In this document: in pieces, positions 1-6,082 of the stretch | Layout: every line of letters starts with the position of its first letter | How positions within the stretch are numbered: position 1 is the stretch's first letter | NCBI GenBank assembly: GCA_030425055.1 | Contig: JAUHVN010000086.1 | Coordinates: forward strand, 1 to 9,924 | Direction of reading: 5' to 3' | From: Actinomycetes bacterium | GTDB lineage: Bacteria > Actinomycetota > Actinomycetes > Actinomycetales > Microbacteriaceae | Length of the DNA: 9,924 bases | Translations under genes and position numbers: made by a program | The notes under the pieces: model-generated | Seen by the model: the letters and a program-made list of their open reading frames with translations, nothing else | What the model was told of the DNA's origin: nothing | Database searches by the model: none

Positions 1-416
1 TCTTCGACGACCTTCTGGCCGAGCGCGGCATCCGTCGGGGCGAGCATGATCGCCAGCAGCACGATCGATGCGAACGCGACGTCGGGGAAGACGAGCAGAC
101 CGACGCCGACACCTGCGAGCACCGTGAGCGGCAGACCGACCAGCAGCAGTCTGCTCGGCCAGTTCAGCTGGTGACGCAGCGCGCGCAGATCGATGCGCAT
201 CGCGTCGCTGAACAGCAGCAGCACGAGCGCGAGTTCGGCGATGAGCCGCGCGGTCGAGAGATCGGTCGGCGTTTCGAAGGCACTCGGCAGCAGCAGGCCG
301 ACGCCGAGCCCGGCCGCCGCGAGGAACAGCGCAGACGTGATGCCGCGGCGGTCGAGAGCGCCCGAGAACGCGCTCCACGCCAGCACGATCACCAGCACCG
401 ACAGCACGGCGATCAT
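1..416 (-). CDS. Cation:proton antiporter, CPA1/NhaP type (N-terminal 138 residues, cut by window edge)
   Basis: Only the N-terminal part is in the window; the reading frame stays open to base 1. It starts at ATG 416-414 and overlaps the stop of the upstream thrE-like gene by 4 nt (ATGA), so the two genes are probably translationally coupled; no strong ribosome binding site is visible before this ATG. The visible protein is mostly hydrophobic, with helices at about residues 1-18, 26-45, 53-70, 82-105 and 108-125. It ends in the segment LAPTDAALGQKVVE, a pattern typical of actinobacterial CPA1 sodium(cation):proton antiporters, where the Thr-Asp pair lies in the ion-binding region. Expected role: exchange of Na+ or K+ for H+ across the cytoplasmic membrane, for pH and salt balance. 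The family call rests on overall character and this motif; ion specificity cannot be judged. Confidence 0.8.
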   Translation of the reverse strand, partial: MIAVLSVLVIVLAWSAFSGALDRRGITSALFLAAAGLGVGLLLPSAFETPTDLSTARLIAELALVLLLFSDAMRIDLRALRHQLNWPSRLLLVGLPLTVLAGVGVGLLVFPDVAFASIVLLAIMLAPTDAALGQKVVE

Positions 417-2158
417 CGGGCGGCCCCCGGCTCGGTCGTCGTCTCGGGCTCGGCGCCCTCGCGCATCCACTCCTCGACGGGGGCGTTGCGCAGGCCGCGC
501 ACTTCGCCCGTCGCGGCCAGGCCGATCAGCACGCCCAGCGCGATCGAGACCATGGTCGCGATCGTCGTGACGATGGTGCCCATGCCCGAGGCGTCTCCCT
601 CGAGCACGCCGGCGACGCCGATGAGTCCGAGCGCGCCCGGCACGAGCAGCCAGAAGGCGGGCAGGAAGCTGACGAGCGCCGGGGGACCGGTGCGCTGGCG
701 GGCGATGACGATCGCGACCGGTGTCATCGCCGCAGCGCCGACGAGAGCCGAGAGCACACCGTCGAAGAAGACGTCGCCGATCACCTGCGCGCCGTAGGCC
801 ACGTACAGCACGATGATGATCCAGCCGATCGAGCGGGGCTTCGCGCACTGGTAGACCCCGATGCCGACGCCGAACACCGCGACGGCGATCCACGGCGCGA
901 CAGGCCCCAGCGGCCACTCGGTCGACGTCACACCCGGCACGCCGATAAGCGCTCCGGCGGCGACGATGCCGGTCGACAGCAGCAGCAGGCGCATCGCGCC
1001 GGCGGCGACCCGCCCGGCGCCCGACATGATGTCGCCGGTCGCCAGCTCGATCGCCGCGATGGTGAGCAGGCCGCCGGGCAGCAGCATGATGAGCGGCGCG
1101 ACGATGGCGGGGAGCACACCCGGATCGAGGAAACGCGCGACCAGCAGTACGACCAGCGAGACGCCCAGCGAGGCGCCCACGACGGCGAGTGCGCGGTACA
1201 CGGCGCTCAACCGGTCGGTGGCCAGCAGCAGCGCGCCCACGCCCAACCCGAGCAGTGCGGCCAGCAGCACGCCCGGCAGCGACGACCCGACGAGCACGCT
1301 CAGCGCTCCGGACAGCAGGGCGTACGCGCCGATGCGTCGCGGCACGCTGAACGGGCGCGGCATGTCGCGCGTGCGCTCGAGCTGGCGGCGCACCCAACCG
1401 GCGCTCGCGGGCTGCGAGCGTGCGACACCCGCGATGCGGTCCACCGCATCGACCTGATACAGCAGTGCGGGGCGGTCACCGGCGGCCACGACCCGCGTCT
1501 GCGCCGACCCCTCCTCGCTCGACGACACCAGGATCGACGTCGGGAAGACGACGGCGGATGCCGCATGCAGGCCGTTCGCGGCCGCCATCTCCTCGAGGGT
1601 GCCGCGCACGAGTCCCACGGGGTAGCCGCTGTCGATCATCGCCGTGCCGAGGTCGGCCATCGACTCCAGCACGACCGGCGGCGCTTCGTGCTCGGGCGTC
1701 GTGATCGCCGCGGTCGGAGGCGGTGCGGTCGGGGTCCGCTGGCGCCGCAGCAGCAGCCACACCAGCACGGCGCCCGCGACGAGCACGGCGCCGGCGATCA
1801 GCAGCGTCGGCAGGCCCACGGTCGATGTCGTGACGGCGGGCGGGATCGGTGCGACGGTCGCGGCCGGTGTGGGGGTGGGGCTGGGTTCCGACGTCGGCTC
1901 GACGGTCGCGGTCGGCTCGGGTGTCGCCTCGGTGGGCGTGGGCTCGGGGGTCGGCTCGACCGTGGGCTCGGGCGTGGGCTCGGGTGAGTCGGTCGGCGCC
2001 AGCGGGGCCGGCGTCGACACCTCGGGGTCGGGGGCGCTCGCCGTGAGCAGGTGGGGAGGCGCGGCGGCGTGGGCCGGGGCGGCGGTGCCGAGCACCAGCA
2101 GGCCGGCTGCCACGGCGCACACCAGGGCGCGCCGCCACCCCAGCGCGCGTCGACCCAT
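413..2158 (-). CDS. Threonine/serine exporter (ThrE family) with an N-terminal signal sequence and Pro/Thr/Glu-rich stalk
   Basis: 581 residues. The start at ATG 2158 is chosen because it opens directly into a classical signal sequence: MGRRALGWRR, then a hydrophobic core, then AHA before AAP at about residue 31. An upstream in-frame ATG at 2233 would add 25 residues with no signal character. Residues 44-108 are a Pro/Thr/Glu/Ser-rich low-complexity stretch, followed by one helix (114-137) and a basic LLRRQR stop. Residues 165-265 are the soluble ThrE domain (STSVVFPT-like region SAVVFPTS at 201-208). From 272 on come about ten membrane helices, with ThrE hallmarks IMLLPGGLLTI (357-367) and FLPAFWLLVPGAL (498-510), i.e. 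both halves of the family in one chain as in Corynebacterium ThrE. Known members export threonine and serine by proton motive force. The secreted stalk plus extra helix is longer than usual; its role is unknown. An antiporter gene follows with a 4-nt overlap. Confidence 0.85.
   Translation of the reverse strand: MGRRALGWRRALVCAVAAGLLVLGTAAPAHAAAPPHLLTASAPDPEVSTPAPLAPTDSPEPTPEPTVEPTPEPTPTEATPEPTATVEPTSEPSPTPTPAATVAPIPPAVTTSTVGLPTLLIAGAVLVAGAVLVWLLLRRQRTPTAPPPTAAITTPEHEAPPVVLESMADLGTAMIDSGYPVGLVRGTLEEMAAANGLHAASAVVFPTSILVSSSEEGSAQTRVVAAGDRPALLYQVDAVDRIAGVARSQPASAGWVRRQLERTRDMPRPFSVPRRIGAYALLSGALSVLVGSSLPGVLLAALLGLGVGALLLATDRLSAVYRALAVVGASLGVSLVVLLVARFLDPGVLPAIVAPLIMLLPGGLLTIAAIELATGDIMSGAGRVAAGAMRLLLLSTGIVAAGALIGVPGVTSTEWPLGPVAPWIAVAVFGVGIGVYQCAKPRSIGWIIIVLYVAYGAQVIGDVFFDGVLSALVGAAAMTPVAIVIARQRTGPPALVSFLPAFWLLVPGALGLIGVAGVLEGDASGMGTIVTTIATMVSIALGVLIGLAATGEVRGLRNAPVEEWMREGAEPETTTEPGAAR
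1862..1999 (-). repeat. Low-complexity repeat encoding the Pro-Thr-Glu stalk of the ThrE-like exporter
   Basis: On the minus strand the DNA is a run of imperfect six- and nine-base units encoding PTPEP, VEPT and TPEPT repeats (residues 54-99). On the plus strand it reads as repeated GGGCTCGGG/GTCGGCTCG units. Such tracts change length easily by slippage, so strain-to-strain length variation is expected. It is in frame and part of the gene, not an independent element. Confidence 0.75.
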
Positions 2159-2165
2159 GCCGAAA

Positions 2166-2194
2166 ACTGCATCATCTCCGCGCGCCGACGTCAA
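2166..2194 (-). promoter_or_regulatory. Possible promoter for thrE-like gene, perhaps leaderless
   Basis: On the minus strand TTGACG (2194-2189) is followed after 17 nt by TGCAGT (2171-2166), and then after 7 nt by the ATG at 2158. The -35 box is good and the -10 box weak. No Shine-Dalgarno sequence precedes the ATG, and a transcription start at or next to the A of ATG would fit the leaderless mRNAs common in actinobacteria. Confidence 0.35.
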
Positions 2195-2196
2195 CA

Positions 2197-2224
2197 TTCG
2201 CCACGGTGATCCCGGCGATAGGCT
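2197..2224 (+). promoter_or_regulatory. Possible glpK promoter
   Basis: TAGGCT at 2219-2224 fits the actinobacterial -10 pattern TANNNT and lies 60 bp before the glpK start. TTCGCC (2197-2202), 16 nt upstream, is a weak -35 candidate. It is divergent from, and partly overlaps, the proposed thrE-side promoter within the 125-bp gap 2159-2283. I see no clear operator in the gap. Confidence 0.35.
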
Positions 2225-2283
2225 GATCGGCACGCAGTCGCCCGAGGCCGCATCCGCACACCACGAGCGAAGGAGCTCGCACC

Positions 2284-3810
2284 ATGGCTGATCACATCAT
2301 CGCGATCGACCAGGGCACGACCAGCACCCGGGCGATCATCTTCGACCGGTCGGGCTCGGTCGTCTCGACCGGGCAGCTCGAGCACGAGCAGATCTTCCCC
2401 CGAGCGGGCTGGGTCGAGCACGACCCGGCGGAGATCTGGCTCAACACCCGCGAGGTGATCGGTCAGGCCCTCTCGAAGGCCGACCTGACACGTCACGACG
2501 TCGCCGCGGTCGGCATCACGAACCAGCGCGAGACGGCCGTGGTGTGGGACAGGCACACCGGCAAGCCCGTGTACAACGCGATCGTGTGGCAGGACACGCG
2601 CACGCAGGACATCGTCGACCGCCTCGCCGCGGATGGCGGCACCGACCGCTACAAGCAGCGCGTGGGTCTGCCGCTGGCGACCTATTTCTCGGGGACCAAG
2701 ATCGTCTGGATCCTCGAGAACGTCGAGGGGGCGCGCGAACGTGCCGAGGCGGGCGACCTGCTCTTCGGCACCACCGACACGTGGGTGCTGTGGAATCTGA
2801 CCGGCGGCAAGAAGGGCGGCGTGCACGCGACCGACGTGACCAACGCGTCGCGCACGCTGCTGATGGATCTGCGCACCCTCGACTGGGACGACGGGATCCT
2901 TGCCGACTTCGGCATCCCGCGGTCGATGCTGCCCGACATCCGCTCGTCGTCGGAGGTCTACGGCACCGCCAACCCCCGCAGCCTGCTGCGCGAGGCGCCG
3001 ATCGCGGGCATCCTCGGCGATCAGCAGGCCGCCACCTTCGGTCAGGCGGCGTTCGATCCGGGCGAGGCGAAGAACACCTACGGCACCGGCAACTTCGTCA
3101 TCGTCAACACCGGCGAAGACATCGTGTACTCCGAGAACGGTCTGCTCACGACGGTCGGCTACAAGCTGGGCGACGGCCCCGCGCACTACGCGCTCGAGGG
3201 GTCGATCGCCGTCACCGGCTCGCTCGTGCAGTGGCTGCGCGACAACCTCGGGCTGATCGAGTCCGCACCCGAGATCGAGAAGCTGGCCACCTCGGTCGAC
3301 GACAACGGCGGCGCGTACTTCGTGCCGGCGTTCTCGGGGCTGTTCGCCCCCTACTGGCGACCCGACGCGCGGGGGACGATCGTCGGCCTGACCCGATACG
3401 TCAACAAGGGCCACATCGCCCGCGCGGCGATCGAGTCGATCGCCTACCAGTCGCGCGATGTGCTCGAGGCCGTCAACGCCGACGTCGATGTGCCGCTCAC
3501 CGAGCTCAAGGTCGACGGCGGGGCTTCCGCCAACGACCTGCTGATGCAGTTCCAGGCCGACATCCTCGACGTCACCGTCATCCGGCCGGTCGTCGCCGAG
3601 ACCACCGCACTCGGCGCGGCCTACGCCGCCGGACTCGCGGTCGGGTTCTGGCAGGACCTCGACGAACTGCGCGCCAACTGGCAGGAGGACCGCCGGTGGG
3701 AGCCGACGATCGCCCCCGAGGAGCGCGAGCGGCTCTACTCGGACTGGAAGCGGGCGATCGAGAAGTCCCTCGGGTGGGCGGGGGACGTCACCACGGCGCC
3801 CAGTTCGTGA
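2284..3810 (+). CDS. glpK: Glycerol kinase
   Basis: 508 residues, close to the usual ~500. It converts glycerol and ATP to sn-glycerol-3-phosphate in the cytoplasm, feeding glycolysis and lipid synthesis. It has the two-domain FGGY kinase fold: the N-terminal phosphate loop IDQGTTSTR (8-16), the glycerol-binding pair R82-E83 in NQRET (80-84), YFSGTK (134-139), catalytic D246 in GDQQA, KNTYGTG (263-269), and the ATP-side motif DGGAS (411-415). The start ATG has a good ribosome binding site, AAGGAG at 2270-2275, 8 nt upstream. The stretch between VYG and PIAGILGDQQ (about 228-238) is NPRSLLREA, so the E. coli fructose-1,6-bisphosphate loop GGKGGTR is missing, and so is the His that HPr phosphorylates in Firmicutes enzymes. 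No glpF or glpD is adjacent. The last 23 bp overlap the end of the convergent DUF202 gene. Confidence 0.97.
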   Translation: MADHIIAIDQGTTSTRAIIFDRSGSVVSTGQLEHEQIFPRAGWVEHDPAEIWLNTREVIGQALSKADLTRHDVAAVGITNQRETAVVWDRHTGKPVYNAIVWQDTRTQDIVDRLAADGGTDRYKQRVGLPLATYFSGTKIVWILENVEGARERAEAGDLLFGTTDTWVLWNLTGGKKGGVHATDVTNASRTLLMDLRTLDWDDGILADFGIPRSMLPDIRSSSEVYGTANPRSLLREAPIAGILGDQQAATFGQAAFDPGEAKNTYGTGNFVIVNTGEDIVYSENGLLTTVGYKLGDGPAHYALEGSIAVTGSLVQWLRDNLGLIESAPEIEKLATSVDDNGGAYFVPAFSGLFAPYWRPDARGTIVGLTRYVNKGHIARAAIESIAYQSRDVLEAVNADVDVPLTELKVDGGASANDLLMQFQADILDVTVIRPVVAETTALGAAYAAGLAVGFWQDLDELRANWQEDRRWEPTIAPEERERLYSDWKRAIEKSLGWAGDVTTAPSS

Positions 3811-4135
3811 ACGCGAGCAGCACCGCGGCGAGGCATCCGGTCAGCACCGGCACGGCGAGGGCCAGCGGCATGATGCCGCCGCCGAAGGGCTCCTCGGCGC
3901 GCAGGGCCACGTGGAACCGTCGGTAGCGGATCGAGATGATGATCCAGGTCGCCGCAGCGACGGCCAGGCCGACGATGCCGATGAACGCGGCCGCCAGACC
4001 GAGCGTGTCCCACAGGTAGCGGATGCCGATCGCGTTGCCGACGGCCAGCGCGAGACTCGTCCGCCGCCATGCGAGCAGAGTGCGCTCCGCTTGCAGGCCG
4101 ACGTCGAAGGGGCCGTCGTGCTCGGCCGTCGTCAC
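3788..4135 (-). CDS. DUF202 (YidH-like) small membrane protein, second of a pair
   Basis: 115 residues from a GTG at 4135-4133 that overlaps the stop of the preceding DUF202 gene by 4 nt (GTGA). The DUF202 signature is present as QAERTLLAWRRTSLAL (15-30). Three membrane helices are predicted at about 24-44, 47-70 and 89-112, with a basic loop IRYRRFHVALR between the second and third. The family is an inner-membrane family of unknown biochemical function. Its place, third in an operon behind a sulfatase-maturing enzyme, suggests a part in sulfate-ester metabolism. It differs enough from its neighbour (for example a shorter N terminus) that the two are likely non-identical subunits rather than a fresh duplication. 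Its 3' end runs 23 bp into glpK on the other strand, so no separate terminator space exists between them. Confidence 0.85.
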   Translation of the reverse strand: MTTAEHDGPFDVGLQAERTLLAWRRTSLALAVGNAIGIRYLWDTLGLAAAFIGIVGLAVAAATWIIISIRYRRFHVALRAEEPFGGGIMPLALAVPVLTGCLAAVLLAFTNWAPW

Positions 4136-4491
4136 AGCAGCATCCCCGCCACCAGCAGCAGGATCGCCACGACCACGCCCACGACGACATAGACGCCCGC
4201 GGTCGGACCCGACAGGGCGCGGTTCCGCCGCAGCGCACGCTCGGTGCGCAGCCACGACACCCAGCCGTAGACCGCCGCGGCCGCGCCGAGGGCGATGAAG
4301 ATCAGACCGGCGATGAACCGCAGCACGGGGTCGGCGCCGAGGGCGAGCGCCTCGATCGCGACGCCGACGGCCAGCAGTGCCAGGGCGGTGCGGATCCACG
4401 CCAGGAAGGTGCGCTCGTTGGCGAGGCTGAAGCGGGGGTCGGGCTCGTCGCCGACGCCGTAGACGGAGCGGGGGAAGCGCCTGTCGGTCAC
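4132..4491 (-). CDS. DUF202 (YidH-like) small membrane protein, first of a pair
   Basis: 119 residues from a GTG at 4491-4489 that overlaps the FGE stop codon by 4 nt (GTGA). GGAAGGA lies upstream inside the FGE gene as a possible ribosome binding site, so the genes are probably translationally coupled. The DUF202 signature is seen as ANERTFLAWIRTALALL (24-40). Three membrane helices are predicted at about 29-50, 57-79 and 98-119, with a basic cytoplasmic loop LRTERALRRNR between the second and third. The cytosolic N terminus (1-23) is polar. No enzymatic motif is visible and I assign no function. The FGE-DUF202-DUF202 order and the divergent sulfatase-transporter operon suggest a membrane subunit of that pathway, for instance moving a product or helping uptake; this is inference. 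Confidence 0.87.
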   Translation of the reverse strand: MTDRRFPRSVYGVGDEPDPRFSLANERTFLAWIRTALALLAVGVAIEALALGADPVLRFIAGLIFIALGAAAAVYGWVSWLRTERALRRNRALSGPTAGVYVVVGVVVAILLLVAGMLL

Positions 4492-5417
4492 GAGGGGGAT
4501 CCTTCCTGCGCGGCATCCGCCGGCCGGCTGACCGTGCGGAACCCGCAATTGCCCATTGTGCTGTCGGGGGTGTTGCCGGTGCGTGCGGCCACGCGGTAGC
4601 GGTTGCAGTACGACTCGTGGCACAGGTACGAGCCGCCGCGCGTCACGCGGCGCTCCTCGTGCACGAGCGGCAGCTGCCGGCCGCCTGCGGGCGAGGCATC
4701 CGTCGTCGGCGTGAAACGGTCGGCGCACCATTCCCAGACGTTGCCGGCGACGTCGTACAGGCCGTAGCCGTTGGCCGGATACGTGCGCACCGGTGAGGTC
4801 GCGAGCCAGCCGTCCTCGCGCGTGTTGACGGTCGGGAAGCGGCCCTGCCAGATGTTGCACATCCACTGTCCGTCGGGGGTGAGTTCGTCGCCCCACGCAT
4901 AGCGAGCGCCGACCAGGCCGCCGCGCGCGGCCGCCTCCCACTGCGCCTCGGCCGGAAGCACGCGCCCGGCCCACTCGGCGTACGCGGCGGCATCCGCCCA
5001 CGACACGTGCACGACCGGGTGATCGGCGAGCTCGTCGATGTCGGAGAACTCACCGGACGGATGCTTCCAGTCGGCGCCGTCGACCAGCAGCCACCAGGGC
5101 GCGCCCGGCGAGGACCCGGCGATGCGGTGGCGCGGAGCGGCGACCGCGAGGTGGAAGACCGCCGAGTTGCCGTAGCGCTCGGCGTCGGTGACGTGGCCGG
5201 TCGCGTCGACGAAGCGCGCGAACTGCGCGTTGGTGACGGGGGTCTCGTCGATGTCGTACGCGGCCAGTTCGACCGTGCGCTGCGGACCCTCTCCATCGAA
5301 CGGGTAGCCCTCGTCGAAGGCGTCGCCCAGCAGATAGGCGCCGGCCGGGACGGGGCGGGTCGCGGCATCCCGATCAAAGGAACTCACATCGAAAGCTTGA
5401 CACAGCCGCTCGTCCAT
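4488..5417 (-). CDS. Formylglycine-generating enzyme (sulfatase-modifying factor)
   Basis: 309 residues. FGEs are copper oxidases that use O2 to turn the cysteine of a CxPxR motif in a sulfatase into Calpha-formylglycine. The FGE/SUMF1 fold is seen from about residue 22 (PVPAGAYLLGD), through ETPVTNAQFARFV (58-70), HPVVHVSWADAAAYAEWA (133-150), LPAEAQWEAAARGG (154-167), GLYDVAGNVWEW (219-230) and RGGSYLCHESYCNRYR (260-275) to GFRTV (292-296). C266 and C271, in CHESYC, match the two active-site copper cysteines of human FGE (CHRSYC, C336/C341), so this looks like a true FGE rather than a catalytically dead relative such as SUMF2 or a hercynine synthase. There is no signal peptide, so it acts in the cytoplasm. 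The start at ATG 5417 lacks a ribosome binding site and may be leaderless; GTG 5387 is the alternative (299 residues). It heads the DUF202 operon and is divergent from the sulfatase operon. Confidence 0.93.
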   Translation of the reverse strand: MDERLCQAFDVSSFDRDAATRPVPAGAYLLGDAFDEGYPFDGEGPQRTVELAAYDIDETPVTNAQFARFVDATGHVTDAERYGNSAVFHLAVAAPRHRIAGSSPGAPWWLLVDGADWKHPSGEFSDIDELADHPVVHVSWADAAAYAEWAGRVLPAEAQWEAAARGGLVGARYAWGDELTPDGQWMCNIWQGRFPTVNTREDGWLATSPVRTYPANGYGLYDVAGNVWEWCADRFTPTTDASPAGGRQLPLVHEERRVTRGGSYLCHESYCNRYRVAARTGNTPDSTMGNCGFRTVSRPADAAQEGSPS

Positions 5418-5426
5418 GGTTATAAC
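5397..5426 (+). promoter_or_regulatory. Promoter of the padR-sulfatase-MFS operon
   Basis: TTGACA (5397-5402, a perfect -35 box) and TATAAC (5421-5426, five of six -10 bases) are separated by 18 nt. Transcription should start near 5432-5434, leaving a leader of about 40 nt before padR. The -35 box lies inside the first codons of the divergent FGE gene if that gene starts at 5417. The match stands out clearly in this GC-rich DNA. Confidence 0.7.
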
Positions 5427-5434
5427 ACTAGTTA
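5419..5434. promoter_or_regulatory. AT-rich dyads beside the PadR operator
   Basis: GTTATAAC (5419-5426) is a perfect 8-bp palindrome that coincides with the padR -10 box, and TAAC-N4-GTTA (5423-5434) is a second short dyad. On the minus strand TAGTGT (5430-5425) sits exactly 7 nt before the FGE ATG and could be the -10 box of a leaderless FGE transcript. These may form a secondary regulator site or simply reflect promoter sequence. Confidence 0.3.
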
Positions 5435-5436
5435 CA

Positions 5437-5454
5437 TATGTGCAACTGCACATA
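5437..5454. promoter_or_regulatory. Probable PadR operator (8-bp inverted repeat, ATGT-N8-ACAT)
   Basis: The bases form a perfect inverted repeat, TATGTGCA and TGCACATA around a central AC. Within it, ATGT (5438-5441) and ACAT (5450-5453) are exactly 8 nt apart, as in the consensus ATGT-N8-ACAT described for PadR repressors. The site lies just downstream of the expected padR transcription start and covers the place where a -35 box for the divergent FGE gene would be, so one dimer could control both operons. PadR itself is the obvious ligand. Confidence 0.7.
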
Positions 5455-5473
5455 GCCGCAACGAGGAGGCGAC

Positions 5474-6082
5474 ATGAAGTTCGAGAACGTGATGCTGGGC
5501 GTTCTGGCGACGAAGCCCTTCCACGGCTACGAGCTCATGAAGTGGTTCGACGTCGAGGGGCAGTTCATCCGCTCGAACACGCACCACAGCCAGATCTACC
5601 GAGAGCTGGCACGCATGGTGAAGAACGGGCTGGTCGAATTCGAGATCGACGCCCGCGAGGGCAAGCCCGACGCCAAGGTGTACCGCATCACCGAGATGGG
5701 CCGGCAGGTGCTCATGGAGTGGGTGCGCTCGCCCTACGAGCCGACGAGCCGCTTCCAGGACGCCGACTTCAACACGCGGTTCTCGTTCACCGTCGCGCTC
5801 GACCTCGAGGCCGCGCTGCGCGTGGTCGAGACCGAGCTCTCGTACCGCCGCGCGCAGGTCGCCAAGAGCCGCGTCCGCAAGCGCGGTCTGGTCGGCGTCG
5901 AGCCGATCGACGGCTTCGACGCCGAACGCTACATGCGCTACGGCGAGCAGATGCACTACTTCGGCGCCGATTCGGTCGACCGCTGGATGGACTGGCTCGA
6001 GCAGATGCGCACGACGATCACCACCGAACTCGAATCCCGCGACGCGGCGATCGACACCGACTCCGAGGAGCACACGGCATGA
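5474..6082 (+). CDS. PadR-family transcriptional regulator
   Basis: 202 residues. The N-terminal winged helix is about 1-80: LGVLATKPFHGYELMKWF (8-25), the recognition-helix region HHSQIYRELARMVKNGLVE (36-54) and the wing ending in KVYRITEMGRQVLMEWV (73-89). The C-terminal half (about 90-190) is a helical dimerisation domain of the long PadR subtype. It likely represses its own operon and the divergent FGE operon, with release by a substrate or product of the pathway; the ligand is unknown. The ATG is preceded by a strong ribosome binding site, GAGGAGG (5463-5469), 4 nt upstream. The stop overlaps the sulfatase start by 4 nt (ATGA), so regulator and enzyme are made from one message and are translationally coupled. 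A perfect-dyad operator matching the PadR consensus lies in its own leader. Confidence 0.92.
   Translation: MKFENVMLGVLATKPFHGYELMKWFDVEGQFIRSNTHHSQIYRELARMVKNGLVEFEIDAREGKPDAKVYRITEMGRQVLMEWVRSPYEPTSRFQDADFNTRFSFTVALDLEAALRVVETELSYRRAQVAKSRVRKRGLVGVEPIDGFDAERYMRYGEQMHYFGADSVDRWMDWLEQMRTTITTELESRDAAIDTDSEEHTA

Noticed and set aside
1862..1999. Tandem repeat as a CRISPR array or mobile-element remnant
   Set aside because: The units are short and imperfect, have no spacers, and are in frame as a Pro/Thr/Glu stalk.
2191..3414. Long minus-strand open frame opposite glpK
   Set aside because: Its composition is that of an antisense shadow, and glpK is unmistakable on the other strand.
2284..3810. 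glpK as a working part of the sulfatase system, for example for a glycerol sulfate
   Set aside because: It is on the opposite strand, convergent with the FGE operon and with its own promoter. Nothing but closeness links them.
3832..3860. Small inverted repeat CCGGT-N4-ACCGG as a glpK terminator
   Set aside because: A 5-bp stem inside the DUF202 coding region with no T-run is expected by chance in this base composition.
5416..6078. In-frame upstream extension of the sulfatase
   Set aside because: It would be a 221-residue Arg-rich extension running through padR in another frame. The ATG at 6079, overlapping the padR stop and starting directly at the sulfatase fold, is far better.
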